This document shows, piece by piece, positions 1 through 7,007 of a DNA stretch of 34,233 bases. The stretch is from Devosia psychrophila (GTDB lineage Bacteria; Pseudomonadota; Alphaproteobacteria; Rhizobiales; Devosiaceae), in contig NZ_LAPV01000039.1 in NCBI RefSeq assembly GCF_000971275.1, forward strand, positions 1-34,233, in the 5' to 3' direction. Every line of letters starts with the position of its first letter. The stretch's first letter is position 1. The notes under the pieces are model-generated. The model searched no databases. It saw only the letters and a program-made list of their open reading frames with translations, and had not been told where the DNA came from. The position numbers were made by a program, and so were the translations under genes.

Positions 1-94
1 GATCATCTACCCGGGGCTTGCCGCGCACGTCGGTTGGAAGCAGCGGCTCGATCCGGGCCCACTGCGCATCGGAAAACCAAAAGAAATCACCCAT
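1..94 (-). CDS. IS5-family transposase, N-terminal fragment
   Basis: The minus strand from ATG at 92-94 reads MGDFFWFSDAQWARIEP followed by LLPTDVRGKPRVDD, which is the typical N-terminus of IS5-family (DUF4096-type) transposases of alphaproteobacteria: a W-x-x-S/D-x-x-W pattern, then LLP and a PR/RVDD segment. A strong ribosome binding site, GAGGAGG, lies about 8 bases upstream, which supports the start. Only 31 codons are inside the window, so intactness and the DDE catalytic residues cannot be judged. Confidence 0.82.
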   Translation of the reverse strand, partial: MGDFFWFSDAQWARIEPLLPTDVRGKPRVDD

Positions 95-168
95 AATCAC
101 CGCCTCCTCAATGAGGCAGTGAATCACGGCCCGATTGGTATGGGAATCCACTTATTGGGTCCGGACCC
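1..168 (-). mobile_element. End of an IS5-family insertion sequence, cut by the window edge
   Basis: The first 94 bases encode the N-terminus of an IS5-type transposase on the minus strand, so the element runs off the left edge of the window. Its outer end is not certain. A perfect 12-bp palindrome, GGGTCCGGACCC, lies at 157-168, about 60 bp upstream of the transposase start, and is followed by CTAG-like sequence (167-172 read CCTAGG). That is a plausible place for the terminal inverted repeat and target site, but the matching right end is outside the window. Confidence 0.5.
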
Positions 169-201
169 TAGGAAATACTCGCAGCCTTCGAGGCATTTTT
201 G

Positions 202-303
202 ACCGTGCTAGACGCCGTGGAACGAAATTGAGGATGGTGCGTTTTAACGGTGTCCTCCAAAGACAGATGCCGGCCTCAGCGTTACACTCGCTGGGGCTTT
301 TTT
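202..303 (+). ncRNA. Candidate small RNA ending in an intrinsic terminator
   Basis: No convincing reading frame occupies this stretch, yet it ends in a good rho-independent terminator (273-303). Upstream, GAGGA at 230-234 can pair with TCCTC at 253-257, with an inner CGTT/AACG stem, giving a second hairpin. The segment also carries TCCTCC, complementary to a Shine-Dalgarno sequence. A string ACCGTGCTAGAC at 202-213 recurs just upstream of thrS (11540-11551) and could be a shared -10 region. It could instead be the 3' end of a gene cut by the neighbouring IS. This is inference from structure only. Confidence 0.25.
273..303 (+). terminator. Rho-independent terminator
   Basis: GCCTCAGCG (273-281) pairs with CGCTGGGGC (289-297), a 9-bp stem with one G-U pair and a 7-base loop, followed by six T residues (298-303). 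This is a classic plus-strand intrinsic terminator. Confidence 0.65.
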
Positions 304-334
304 GTCTCGATCCTGGATCGGCAGAGGCAAAAGC

Positions 335-368
335 AATAAGGCCAGCTTCGCGAGAAGCTGGCCTTATT
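335..368. terminator. Long perfect hairpin, possible bidirectional terminator
   Basis: AATAAGGCCAGCTTC (335-349) and its exact complement (354-368) flank a GCGA loop, giving a 15-bp perfect stem. The outer A/T bases supply a short U-rich tail in either direction (TTATTC on plus, TTATTGCTTTT on minus), so it could terminate transcripts from both sides. Confidence 0.5.
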
Positions 369-654
369 CATCAGTCCCCTATCAGGGATAGGCTGGGTCT
401 TAAGACCCGGGCGGGAACTGGAACCCTCGGAGCTCGCTAACTTAGTGATGCGGGTCTGCAAATGCCGACCCGCTGCGCTTCCGGTGCTCACGTACTTGAA
501 CGTACGCTGCGCCATAGCCCTACGAGCGTTCTTCGATTGAAAATGTCCACCGGACATTTTCCAACCAATCTCAGAACTTCTCGCGGCCCGGCATCTTCGC
601 CTCGGCCTGCCTAAGTTTTCTTCGCTCCTCTGTGACAGCGAAACTTGTGAAGTG
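369..654. other. Gene-free, hairpin-rich stretch, possibly a dispersed intergenic element
   Basis: I see no gene here. The stretch contains several inverted repeats: GCGGGTC / GACCCGC around 449-472, CGTAC / GTACG around 491-505, and AAAATGTCC / GGACATTTT at 540-560 with a 3-base loop. Directly after the stop codon of the minus-strand protease gene the same frame stays open for a further 27 codons and ends MPGREKF-stop (stop at 571-573). From memory, the MPGREKF-like string and the AAAATGTCC hairpin recur together between genes in Hyphomicrobiales, which would make this a dispersed repeat; that needs a database search. Confidence 0.35.
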
Positions 655-1284
655 CTACTTGATGGCGGCGGTGATGGTGATGTTGCGGTCGTCCATCATG
701 TCGACCCACTGGCCGGCATTGGCCTGGGACTGGCGCTTGATGAACTGGTAGGGGGTCTGGCTCCACAGGTCGACCGAGCCGACCTGGTTGTCGAGCACCA
801 GATCGCCGCGATCGGTGCGGACCAGTAGCACCGCATGACCTTCGCCATTAGCCTGCTTGACCACGGTCATCAGCAGGGTGCTGGCTGGCCAGCCGGCGTT
901 GATCAACTCGCGGCGCTTAGCCAGGGCGTAGTCTTCGCAATCGCCGTAGCCGTTGGGATAGGTCCAAAATTCGGAAACCTGATAGAGGTCCTGGTCGGTG
1001 ACGGGGGTCACGGTCTGGTTGATGTAGGCGTTGACGTTGAGCAGCTGCTGCCAGCGCTGGTCGTCGAGCGGAACGGTCGCGACAGGATTGACATTGGCGC
1101 GGCATTCTTCGGGGCGGCTCTTGCAGAATTTGAGATGGCCAACCGGAATGCTGGTAGCAGTAGTGGACGTCTGGATGAACGCGATGTTGGTGGCGTCCTG
1201 TGCCTGGACGGGAGCGACGAAAGCGGCGAGCGCCAGGATGGCGCCCAACAACTCGGCTCGCAGTTCCTTTTTGTTCGATGACAT
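655..1284 (-). CDS. Exported transglutaminase-like cysteine protease (BTLCP, LapG-related)
   Basis: A 209-residue protein with a signal peptide (about residues 1-29, cleavage after PVQA-Q) and a mature domain of the bacterial transglutaminase-like cysteine proteinase family (Peptidase_C93, PF06035). The catalytic triad is visible: Cys116 in GDCEDYA, His150 in GHAVLL and Asp165 in LDNQ. The family includes LapG, the periplasmic protease that releases adhesins under c-di-GMP control through LapD; many Hyphomicrobiales carry paralogues with no known substrate. No LapD or large adhesin gene is in the window, so the LapG role is not shown. The next gene upstream on the same strand encodes a PilZ protein, 239 bp away. 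The start has an AGGGAGA ribosome binding site that lies inside a small hairpin. Confidence 0.85.
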   Translation of the reverse strand: MSSNKKELRAELLGAILALAAFVAPVQAQDATNIAFIQTSTTATSIPVGHLKFCKSRPEECRANVNPVATVPLDDQRWQQLLNVNAYINQTVTPVTDQDLYQVSEFWTYPNGYGDCEDYALAKRRELINAGWPASTLLMTVVKQANGEGHAVLLVRTDRGDLVLDNQVGSVDLWSQTPYQFIKRQSQANAGQWVDMMDDRNITITAAIK

Positions 1285-1289
1285 TGTGC

Positions 1290-1308
1290 GGTCTCCCTGA
1301 TGGAGACC
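1290..1308 (-). promoter_or_regulatory. Hairpin covering the ribosome binding site of the protease gene
   Basis: GGTCTCC and GGAGACC form a 7-bp perfect inverted repeat with a 5-base loop, ending 6 bases before the start codon of the protease gene. On the minus-strand mRNA the AGGGAGA ribosome binding site lies in the loop and one arm, so the hairpin could limit translation. The gap up to the PilZ gene (to 1523) shows nothing else apart from the palindrome at 1481-1498. Confidence 0.3.
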
Positions 1309-1480
1309 ACGTTACGGACTGCGGATTAGGCCGATCCGAAAACTGAGATGCACATTTTATGCGTGTTTTATCGATTAGATTCTGGGGGGATTAACCATGC
1401 GGGGCAGGGGATTGGGTGGAAGATCTGCGACGGGGAGTCTTACGCGGCGATCTCGGGTGGCGCTGACATCTCAGGATGGG

Positions 1481-1498
1481 TTCCGGCCTTCGCCGGAA
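1481..1498. repeat. Short extragenic palindrome
   Basis: TTCCGGC (1481-1487), loop CTTC, GCCGGAA (1492-1498): a perfect 7-bp hairpin 25 bp past the stop codon of the PilZ gene. It has no T tract, so it looks more like a dispersed extragenic palindrome than a terminator. The flanking words (ATGGG before, TGACAT after) resemble palindromes I recall as common between genes in Hyphomicrobiales. Confidence 0.4.
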
Positions 1499-1523
1499 TG
1501 ACATCGCGGGGGAAGGCAGTGCC

Positions 1524-2156
1524 TTAGTTCATCCGCAGGTTTTGCTGGATGACGGTGATCATTTCCTGGGCGGAGGCGAATTCGACGGCGACGCCGTTCT
1601 GGAAGTGGCGGACGACGCGGGCGCGCATGCGGCCGAGCGTGATCGGCGTGCCCATGGCGGGACGTACGTCGAGTTCGACGGCGGCGCCGGAGAGGGAAAT
1701 GTCGATGATCTTGCAATTGTAGCGGCGGCCATCGTCGAGGACGACGGTGGAGTGGCGAATATCGGGGACGACGCGCTCGTGGCGGCGGTCTTCCGGGAGA
1801 TTGAGCACGTCCTTATTGGCGAGCCAGGTCAATTGGGCTGCCATCTTGTCGCGCTTGCGGGGGGAGGCGGCAATATCCATCAGGAAGCCGCCCTCTATCT
1901 GGTTCTGAATGGTGCCTTCGATGCGGCCGATGTGGTCGATATAGGCGATGACCTTTTCGCCATCGACACCCGCTACTGGCGCTATGACCGCGGCGTCGCC
2001 GGGGGACATTTCGAGAATCTGGCAGGGGAATTCGCGTCGATCGGCCAGCATGTAGCGGCCAAGCACCGAGACGCGGACGCGCTGGAAGCGGCTGGCCTCC
2101 GCACGCGTGCGATTGGGGGCGATAAACTGCGATGAAGGAAGGTTGTCGCTCAGCAT
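1524..2156 (-). CDS. Tandem PilZ domain protein, putative c-di-GMP receptor
   Basis: About 210 residues with two PilZ-like halves. In the second half the c-di-GMP signature is complete: RRHERV followed by DISLSGAAVE (D-x-S-x-x-G). In the first half the arginine motif is present (RFQRVRV) but the second motif is degenerate (EMSPGDAAV), so probably only the C-terminal PilZ domain binds the nucleotide. There is no signal peptide or membrane segment, so the protein should be cytoplasmic. I chose the ATG at 2156 because homologues, as I recall them, begin close to this point; an in-frame TTG at 2192 would add 12 residues, and neither start has a good ribosome binding site. A GTTAAC half-site resembling CtrA sites lies upstream near 2210. 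Its neighbours are a LapG-like protease gene downstream and a PAS protein gene upstream, all on the minus strand. Confidence 0.85.
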   Translation of the reverse strand: MLSDNLPSSQFIAPNRTRAEASRFQRVRVSVLGRYMLADRREFPCQILEMSPGDAAVIAPVAGVDGEKVIAYIDHIGRIEGTIQNQIEGGFLMDIAASPRKRDKMAAQLTWLANKDVLNLPEDRRHERVVPDIRHSTVVLDDGRRYNCKIIDISLSGAAVELDVRPAMGTPITLGRMRARVVRHFQNGVAVEFASAQEMITVIQQNLRMN

Positions 2157-2306
2157 TTGCCGGACCGCCAGGGCACTCGATGTCCCGAGCAAACTAGCGT
2201 GTCTTAGTTAACGCAAAGTGTTTTTGATCGTGGATCGGCGCGGTGAGATTCCGCGCAGATCGCTGATATTTAAATGAAATGCCGCGTTTTTCCTTACGGG
2301 CAAATG

Positions 2307-2960
2307 CTACTGACGGCCGCCGTCGATGACGGCGAGATGGGCGTAGCGGCGGGCGGTGCGGCCATAGACCATGGCGGGCATGGCGATGGGGGCCGGACCG
2401 GAGACGAAGTTGCTTTCGTTGACCACGCTCGCGGCGACTTCGCGGACCGAGTCCTCGAAGGCGACATCGTCAGGCCAGATCAGGCGCAGGCCGGTGATAC
2501 GCTGTTCCATGATGGGCTGCACGCCGAGCCAATAGGGCTCATCGAGGGCCGTCATGGCGCCGAGCAGGCGGGTGTGGGTCGAACCATTGTGACGCAGTGG
2601 CATCAGGATGGTTTCGAAGCTGACCTTGGTGTGAAGCGCGGTGGTGCCCTGGAAAGTGACCAGCGCGACGGCGTGATCTTCGGTCACTGCGCGCATCAGG
2701 GTTTCCATGGCGTCGTGATCGCGATCATGCCAGAGGGCCGAAAAAGAACGGCTCTTGAGTTCGCGGCAATAGGCCGTGCACAGGTGGCTGCCGGCGAGGC
2801 GGAACGAGAAATTTTCGCTCTCGTCCAGTTCCAGGATGAAAGTATTTGCCAGGGCCTCTCGGATACGGGTCGGGTCGATATCCTTGCGATCAGGCGCGCT
2901 ACGAGCACCACGAATGGTGTTCCAATATTCGTAAAGCGTCCTGGTACTTGTTTTTTGCAT
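2307..2960 (-). CDS. PAS_5 family single-domain PAS protein
   Basis: A cytoplasmic protein of about 217 residues with no membrane segment or output domain. It matches the PAS_5 family (PF07310) typical of alphaproteobacteria: an N-terminal LYEYWNTIRGARSAPDR segment, then IREALANTFILEL, FRLAGSHLCTAYCRELKSRSF and a C-terminal half with the LLGAMTALDEP pattern. Members are small stand-alone sensory or localisation proteins; Caulobacter MopJ is a single-domain PAS protein of comparable design, but I cannot say this is its orthologue. The start at 2960 is preceded by GAGAG about 5 bases upstream; a longer in-frame version from 3035 lacks such a site. A 6-bp inverted repeat (2972-2990) lies just upstream, and a TTAA-N7-TTAA box is in the divergent region shared with the rhomboid gene. 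Confidence 0.8.
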   Translation of the reverse strand: MQKTSTRTLYEYWNTIRGARSAPDRKDIDPTRIREALANTFILELDESENFSFRLAGSHLCTAYCRELKSRSFSALWHDRDHDAMETLMRAVTEDHAVALVTFQGTTALHTKVSFETILMPLRHNGSTHTRLLGAMTALDEPYWLGVQPIMEQRITGLRLIWPDDVAFEDSVREVAASVVNESNFVSGPAPIAMPAMVYGRTARRYAHLAVIDGGRQ

Positions 2961-3056
2961 TGTTCTCTCGACCCGCCCAATATAGGCGGGCGCTCCCCCC
3001 GTGGAGTGCAGCCGCCGCAATGCCGACATTGTCAAAACCCGGCGACAAAAGCCCTC

Positions 3057-3078
3057 TTAAAGAAGAGTTAAGGTTAAC
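3057..3078. promoter_or_regulatory. CtrA-like box between the PAS and rhomboid genes
   Basis: TTAA (3057-3060), seven bases, TTAA (3068-3071), matching the TTAA-N7-TTAA core of alphaproteobacterial CtrA sites, with an adjoining GTTAAC at 3073-3078. It lies 97 bp upstream of the PAS start and 66 bp upstream of the rhomboid start, so it could serve either gene. The call is from consensus match in G+C-rich DNA, not from any experiment. Confidence 0.45.
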
Positions 3079-3143
3079 GTCGGCGGCTGCATGTGGAAAA
3101 GAACAGCGTAAGGCGCGGGGCGCCAGCGAGTCGGAGCGAAACG

Positions 3144-3878
3144 ATGAATGAACAAAGTCAGTTGCCAGTGAATCCGGGCCAGAGCAGGCGGGAGCCGGTT
3201 TTCCTGTTGCCGGGCTCGGTTACGGCGGTGATTGGCGTGCTGATCGCCATTCATTTGGCATCAACCGTGGTTCTAAACCCCGACGGTTATGTGCAGCTGG
3301 TGTTCTGGTTTGCCTTCCAGCCGCTGCGCATCGTGGCGGCTGGGAGCGATCCGTCGCTGGCGATTCCGTTGCTGTGGACGCCGTTCAGCCACGCCCTGAT
3401 GCATGGCGGGTGGGAGCATGTGCTGGTCAACTCGGCCTGGTTCGCGATTTTCGCAACGCCGGTGGCTCGGCGCTATGGGGCTGGGCCGATGCTGGCGATC
3501 TTTTTTGTCTCGGCGGCGGCCGGCGCGGCGCTGTTCGCGGCTACGACGCTGCTGTCGGGGGCATATCTGATCGGCGCATCGGGTGGTGTTGCAGGACTGA
3601 CCGGGGCGGCGTGCCGTTTCATCTTCCAGCCAGTGATCGTGGCGGAGCATCCTGAGACCGGGCAGCGCGTGGTGGTGGGGCGCAAGCTGGCGAGCTTTGC
3701 CGACCTGTGGCGCGATAGCCGGGCGCGGTTTTTCATCCTGATCTGGGTGGTCTTGAACGCTGCCGTGCCGCTGCTGCCGTTGGTGACGGGCATGGAAATG
3801 TCTGTGGCGTGGCAGGCCCATCTCGGCGGGTTTTTTGCAGGGATACTGCTGGTGGGGCTGTTCGAGCGGAAGAGCTAA
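3144..3878 (+). CDS. Rhomboid family intramembrane serine protease
   Basis: A 244-residue integral membrane protein. Rhomboids cut transmembrane segments inside the bilayer with a Ser-His dyad. Here the nucleophile is Ser146 in GASGG, the general base is His226 in AHLGGFFAG, and the oxyanion residues come from the HGGWEHVLVN segment (His92, Asn96). About six membrane segments are visible, the usual bacterial core. A soluble, basic loop (about 163-196) separates the nucleophile helix from the next segment, longer than in E. coli GlpG. The ATG at 3144 has GGAG 7 bases upstream; an earlier in-frame ATG at 3093 has no such site. The gene converges on opgC so tightly that the two stop codons overlap (CTAA at 3875-3878). 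The substrate is unknown. Confidence 0.88.
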   Translation: MNEQSQLPVNPGQSRREPVFLLPGSVTAVIGVLIAIHLASTVVLNPDGYVQLVFWFAFQPLRIVAAGSDPSLAIPLLWTPFSHALMHGGWEHVLVNSAWFAIFATPVARRYGAGPMLAIFFVSAAAGAALFAATTLLSGAYLIGASGGVAGLTGAACRFIFQPVIVAEHPETGQRVVVGRKLASFADLWRDSRARFFILIWVVLNAAVPLLPLVTGMEMSVAWQAHLGGFFAGILLVGLFERKS

Positions 3879-5107
3879 GGCTTTGTCGGCGCCTTAATGC
3901 GGGTAATTTCAGCCGTCTTGGTGAGCACCCATGCCAGGGCGACAAGGAACAGCAGCCCGGAGCCGAGGATCACGCCGTCGAAGATAGGGTCATTGCCGGG
4001 GTGGCCGGCCTTGACCGACTGCAACAGCATGGAGAGCACCGTGCCTGTGGCAAAGACCGCAAGACCTTGGCGACCCATCAGCCGCAAGGGGGTGGCAAAG
4101 GCGCCGGCGGCAAAGCGGCGCATGATCGGCAGGTGGCCCAGGAAGTAGAACAGGGCCAGGGCGTGCAGCAGGCGCGGCAGGGAGAGGAAGGTCTTGTCGA
4201 ACCAGGTGATATAGAAGGGCACACCCAGGCTGCTGAGCCATCCCATGGCACCATTCATCGTGCGACCGACGGGTGGGACTTTCATCCACAGCAGGGTGAA
4301 GACGAGAAAAGCGGTCGCAAGCCCAAACAGCACCGGCGACCAGGGGATGAACCGGCCTCCGACCTTCATCGCGGCGCCAGAGAGCAGGCCGATGACGAAC
4401 AGGATCTGCCAAGAGAATGGGTTGAAGAACCAGCCACCGGGATTGGGGAAGGCCGGCAGGTTGAGGCGGAGCTGGCCGGCTACGATCCAGAGTGCCACCG
4501 AAGCGATAAGCACCAACCACGGCCTGCGCAGGCCGGCCATCAGGACAAGGGGGGTGGCCAGCAGCAGGGTCATGTAAAGCGGCAGGATGTTGAGATAGCC
4601 GAGCTGGTGGGTCAGCAGCGGAATGCCGATCAGCGTGCCCAGCGGCTGCTGGAACAGCGGGGCGATATTGTTTTTCGTCAGGAGGTCCGTCAGGCCGAAC
4701 CACTTTGCAGCACCGGCAAAGATTGCCAGGCTGAGCATGGTGATGACGATGTGCACAAAATACAGCTGGCGGGCCCGGGCCCAGACCTTGGCGATGGCGG
4801 CCCAGAGACTGCCGCTGCGGAAACGGTTTGAATAGGCGAGGCCTGCCGCCATGCCGGACATGAATACGAAGGCTTCGGCCGCGTCGGAAAAACCGAAATT
4901 GCGGTTGGTGAAGGTCTCATAGACCGTGCCGGGTACATGGTTGATGAATATCATCACCAGGGCAAGGCCACGGAACATGTCGAGGCGTTCGTCGCGGCCG
5001 CCGAGAGGCGTGGCGGGTTGGGCGGTGGCGGGCGACAAGATGGCGCGGACCCAGCTTGGGCCCAGCAGGCCCGCCGCGCGGTAGGAGGTGGAATCAGGCA
5101 GTGACAT
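3875..5107 (-). CDS. opgC: OpgC-type membrane acyltransferase for periplasmic glucans
   Basis: A 410-residue polytopic membrane protein with about ten hydrophobic segments, of the OpgC family (PF10129), which succinylates osmoregulated periplasmic glucans in the inner membrane. The diagnostic N-terminal stretch is visible at residues 39-60 (DERLDMFRGLALVMIFINHVPG region), followed by the GFSDAAEAFVFMSG segment typical of the family. The start overlaps the end of opgH by 14 bases, so translation is probably coupled, and the gene is the last of the operon opgG - opgH - opgC. Its stop codon overlaps that of the convergent rhomboid gene. Role and pathway are established for the family; the actual substituent added here is not shown by sequence. 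Confidence 0.9.
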   Translation of the reverse strand: MSLPDSTSYRAAGLLGPSWVRAILSPATAQPATPLGGRDERLDMFRGLALVMIFINHVPGTVYETFTNRNFGFSDAAEAFVFMSGMAAGLAYSNRFRSGSLWAAIAKVWARARQLYFVHIVITMLSLAIFAGAAKWFGLTDLLTKNNIAPLFQQPLGTLIGIPLLTHQLGYLNILPLYMTLLLATPLVLMAGLRRPWLVLIASVALWIVAGQLRLNLPAFPNPGGWFFNPFSWQILFVIGLLSGAAMKVGGRFIPWSPVLFGLATAFLVFTLLWMKVPPVGRTMNGAMGWLSSLGVPFYITWFDKTFLSLPRLLHALALFYFLGHLPIMRRFAAGAFATPLRLMGRQGLAVFATGTVLSMLLQSVKAGHPGNDPIFDGVILGSGLLFLVALAWVLTKTAEITRIKAPTKP

Positions 5108-6857
5108 GCTGCGCGGTTCTCACGGTTATCAGGCCCGCATCCTGCGTCCCCTGACCAGTCCAGGCGGCAAAGATTGCCCGCTGCGCGTCGACGATAGATG
5201 GCCGGCTCAATTCCGAGTCGGTCGCGAAAAGTAGTGGCGTGCCGGCATTGCTGGTCGGGCGCGATGTGATGGAGATGAGAAACGGCGCCAGAATTGCCGG
5301 GACCATTGCAGGTGCAACCCAGACAGCGCTGGCGGGGGCTAAGATCAGGATGCCGCCGAGCGTCAGTATGGCGATGGCAACAATCCACCAGCTGGCATGA
5401 AACGCGGTTTTCAGATCGACCCAATTCTGGCCCCGGGTGGTGGCGGGCCAGCCGCCATCGATCCCGAGCAACACCTGCATGACGGAGCGCGACTGAAGCA
5501 GAAGCAGGGTTGGCGCCAACAATGTAGAAACGACGATCTCGCCCAGAACGGAGGCCAGCGACCGCAGAGTCCCGCCGAAACGACGGTTGTGGCCGTCGAA
5601 CATGCCGCGCGACAGAATGGCGAATTTGGGTAGCAGCAGGACGACAGCTACCGCCACGATCAGAGTCCAGGCGCTGAAGTTGATGTTCACGAAGCCGGGC
5701 ATGGCCGTGGGCATGTCGGGAAACAAGGCGGCGATCACGCTGGCTGCGAGCAGGAGAAGCCAGAGCGGGGAGGCCATATAGGCCATGATGCCCTGGATGA
5801 AGGTAAAACGGCTCCAAATCTTGAGGCCGGGCGCGTCAACCAAGCGAGCGTGCTGTAGGTTTCCCTGGCACCAGCGACGGTCGCGTTTGGCATATTCGAT
5901 GAGGTTTTCCGGACCTTCTTCGTAGGAACCGGTCATCGATGGGTCGAGATTGACCTTCCAGCCGCCGCGCGAGAGCAGGGCAGCTTCGACATAATCGTGG
6001 CTAAGGATATGGCCGCCAAACGGTGGCTTGCCAGATAGCACGGGAAGCCCGCAACACGCTGCAAAGGCCCGCATGCGCACCATCGCGTTATGGCCCCAGT
6101 AGGGGCCTTCGTTTCCAGCCATCAGGGCCGCGCCACGGGCGAAAGTGGGAGAGAGATAAGTAGAGGCAAACTGCAGGGACCTACCGAAGAGAGTTCTGGC
6201 GTGGATCACGTGAGGAACTGTCTGTAGAAGGCCCAGCTGCTCATCGCCATCCATGCGGCGTGCCATGGCAGCGATGGTGGCGCCTTCCATCAGGCTATCG
6301 GCGTCCAGGATCAGCGCGTAGTCATAGGCAGCACCCGACCGCGCAATGAAATCCTCGATATTGCCAGCCTTGCGGCCGATATTGCGCTCACGCCGACGAT
6401 AGAAGATGCGACCGATGGCGTCGGGCTCCTCAATCAACCGATTGAACCAGACCACCTCCTGGGCGGCAGTTTCCATGACCTGCGTATCGGACAGGATAAC
6501 GAAATGGAATTTGTGGGAAATCCCGAGGTCCACCAAGCTGCGGTTCATCGCGGCAATGCGCGAGAATGTCGCGATGGGATCCTCGTTGTACACGGGCACC
6601 AGGATCGCCGTCATGCCCTGCGGCCCGCCGCCTGATTTGCCGGTGTCGATGCGGACAGGACGGAAAACGCCCAGAATGGCGGCGGAACTGCCCCAGACCA
6701 GCCAGAAGCCGCTGAAGGCAACGAGGGCCGTACGCAGAAAGTCAACCGCAGTCAGCCCGCCTTCGCCGGTCAGGCGCAGGAAAACATGCGCCCCCAGCAC
6801 GGTGAGGGTCGCTGCTACCGACAATGTGGCCAATCGAAAAAACGCAGGTAGAAACAT
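5094..6857 (-). CDS. opgH: Glucans biosynthesis glucosyltransferase OpgH (body of the protein)
   Basis: A 587-residue inner-membrane processive family 2 glycosyltransferase that makes the glucan backbone from UDP-glucose and exports it. Key motifs: NED at 91-93, DADS at 185-188, LSHDY at 285-289, and the product-binding RRWCQGN at 327-333 (the Q/R-x-x-R-W element), with membrane segments before residue 70 and several after residue 350. E. coli OpgH is about 850 residues; alphaproteobacterial forms are shorter. The first ATG of this frame (6857) has no convincing ribosome binding site, and the same frame continues upstream beyond an amber codon (6873-6875) into a 44-codon segment with an excellent start. 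So either the true N-terminus is interrupted, or translation restarts at 6857. All catalytic residues lie downstream of the amber codon. Confidence 0.9.
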   Translation of the reverse strand: MFLPAFFRLATLSVAATLTVLGAHVFLRLTGEGGLTAVDFLRTALVAFSGFWLVWGSSAAILGVFRPVRIDTGKSGGGPQGMTAILVPVYNEDPIATFSRIAAMNRSLVDLGISHKFHFVILSDTQVMETAAQEVVWFNRLIEEPDAIGRIFYRRRERNIGRKAGNIEDFIARSGAAYDYALILDADSLMEGATIAAMARRMDGDEQLGLLQTVPHVIHARTLFGRSLQFASTYLSPTFARGAALMAGNEGPYWGHNAMVRMRAFAACCGLPVLSGKPPFGGHILSHDYVEAALLSRGGWKVNLDPSMTGSYEEGPENLIEYAKRDRRWCQGNLQHARLVDAPGLKIWSRFTFIQGIMAYMASPLWLLLLAASVIAALFPDMPTAMPGFVNINFSAWTLIVAVAVVLLLPKFAILSRGMFDGHNRRFGGTLRSLASVLGEIVVSTLLAPTLLLLQSRSVMQVLLGIDGGWPATTRGQNWVDLKTAFHASWWIVAIAILTLGGILILAPASAVWVAPAMVPAILAPFLISITSRPTSNAGTPLLFATDSELSRPSIVDAQRAIFAAWTGQGTQDAGLITVRTAQHVTA

Positions 6858-6872
6858 GCAGTACCCGAGGAC

Positions 6873-7007
6873 CTAGCGCCCGGTAAGAGCGGACAGCGTC
6901 ATACGCAGCAAGTCGAGGAGACTGCGGCGCTCAAGCATCTGCTTTGGCATGTCCAAGGGGGCATCGGGCAAGGCCCGGGCGAACGGAAAATCTGCACTAT
7001 GCTTCAT
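6873..7007 (-). CDS. 44-residue ORF in frame with opgH across an amber codon
   Basis: It starts at ATG 7007, with GGAGG 7 bases upstream and an 11-base overlap with the end of opgG, exactly where the next operon gene should begin. It encodes MKHSADFPFARALPDAPLD, then MPKQMLERRSLLDLLRM and TLSALTGR, and ends in TAG at 6873-6875. The next codons (VLGYC) lead straight into the opgH ATG at 6857 in the same frame. The LPDAPLDMPKQ segment resembles the N-terminal LP-x-x-x-PL-x-MP-x-Q stretch I recall from alphaproteobacterial OpgH, so this is most likely the original N-terminus of OpgH, separated by a nonsense codon. It may also be a genuine small protein, or the stop may be a sequencing error. Confidence 0.6.
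   Translation of the reverse strand: MKHSADFPFARALPDAPLDMPKQMLERRSLLDLLRMTLSALTGR

Noticed and set aside
135..440. 101-codon plus-strand open frame over the IS end and the terminators
   Set aside because: It crosses a rho-independent terminator and a 15-bp hairpin, and its codon pattern is not gene-like.
282..557. 91-codon minus-strand open frame
   Set aside because: It runs through two strong hairpins and a terminator, has no ribosome binding site and no family resemblance; the AAAATGTCC dyad explains part of its apparent sequence.
1476..2135. 219-codon plus-strand open frame opposite the PilZ gene
   Set aside because: It is the mirror of a well-supported PilZ gene in G+C-rich DNA; its Gly/Ala/Asp-rich translation has no recognisable domain.
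3809..4831. 340-codon plus-strand open frame opposite opgC
   Set aside because: Antisense shadow of a membrane protein gene; the translation is Gln/Gly/His-rich low complexity without a domain.
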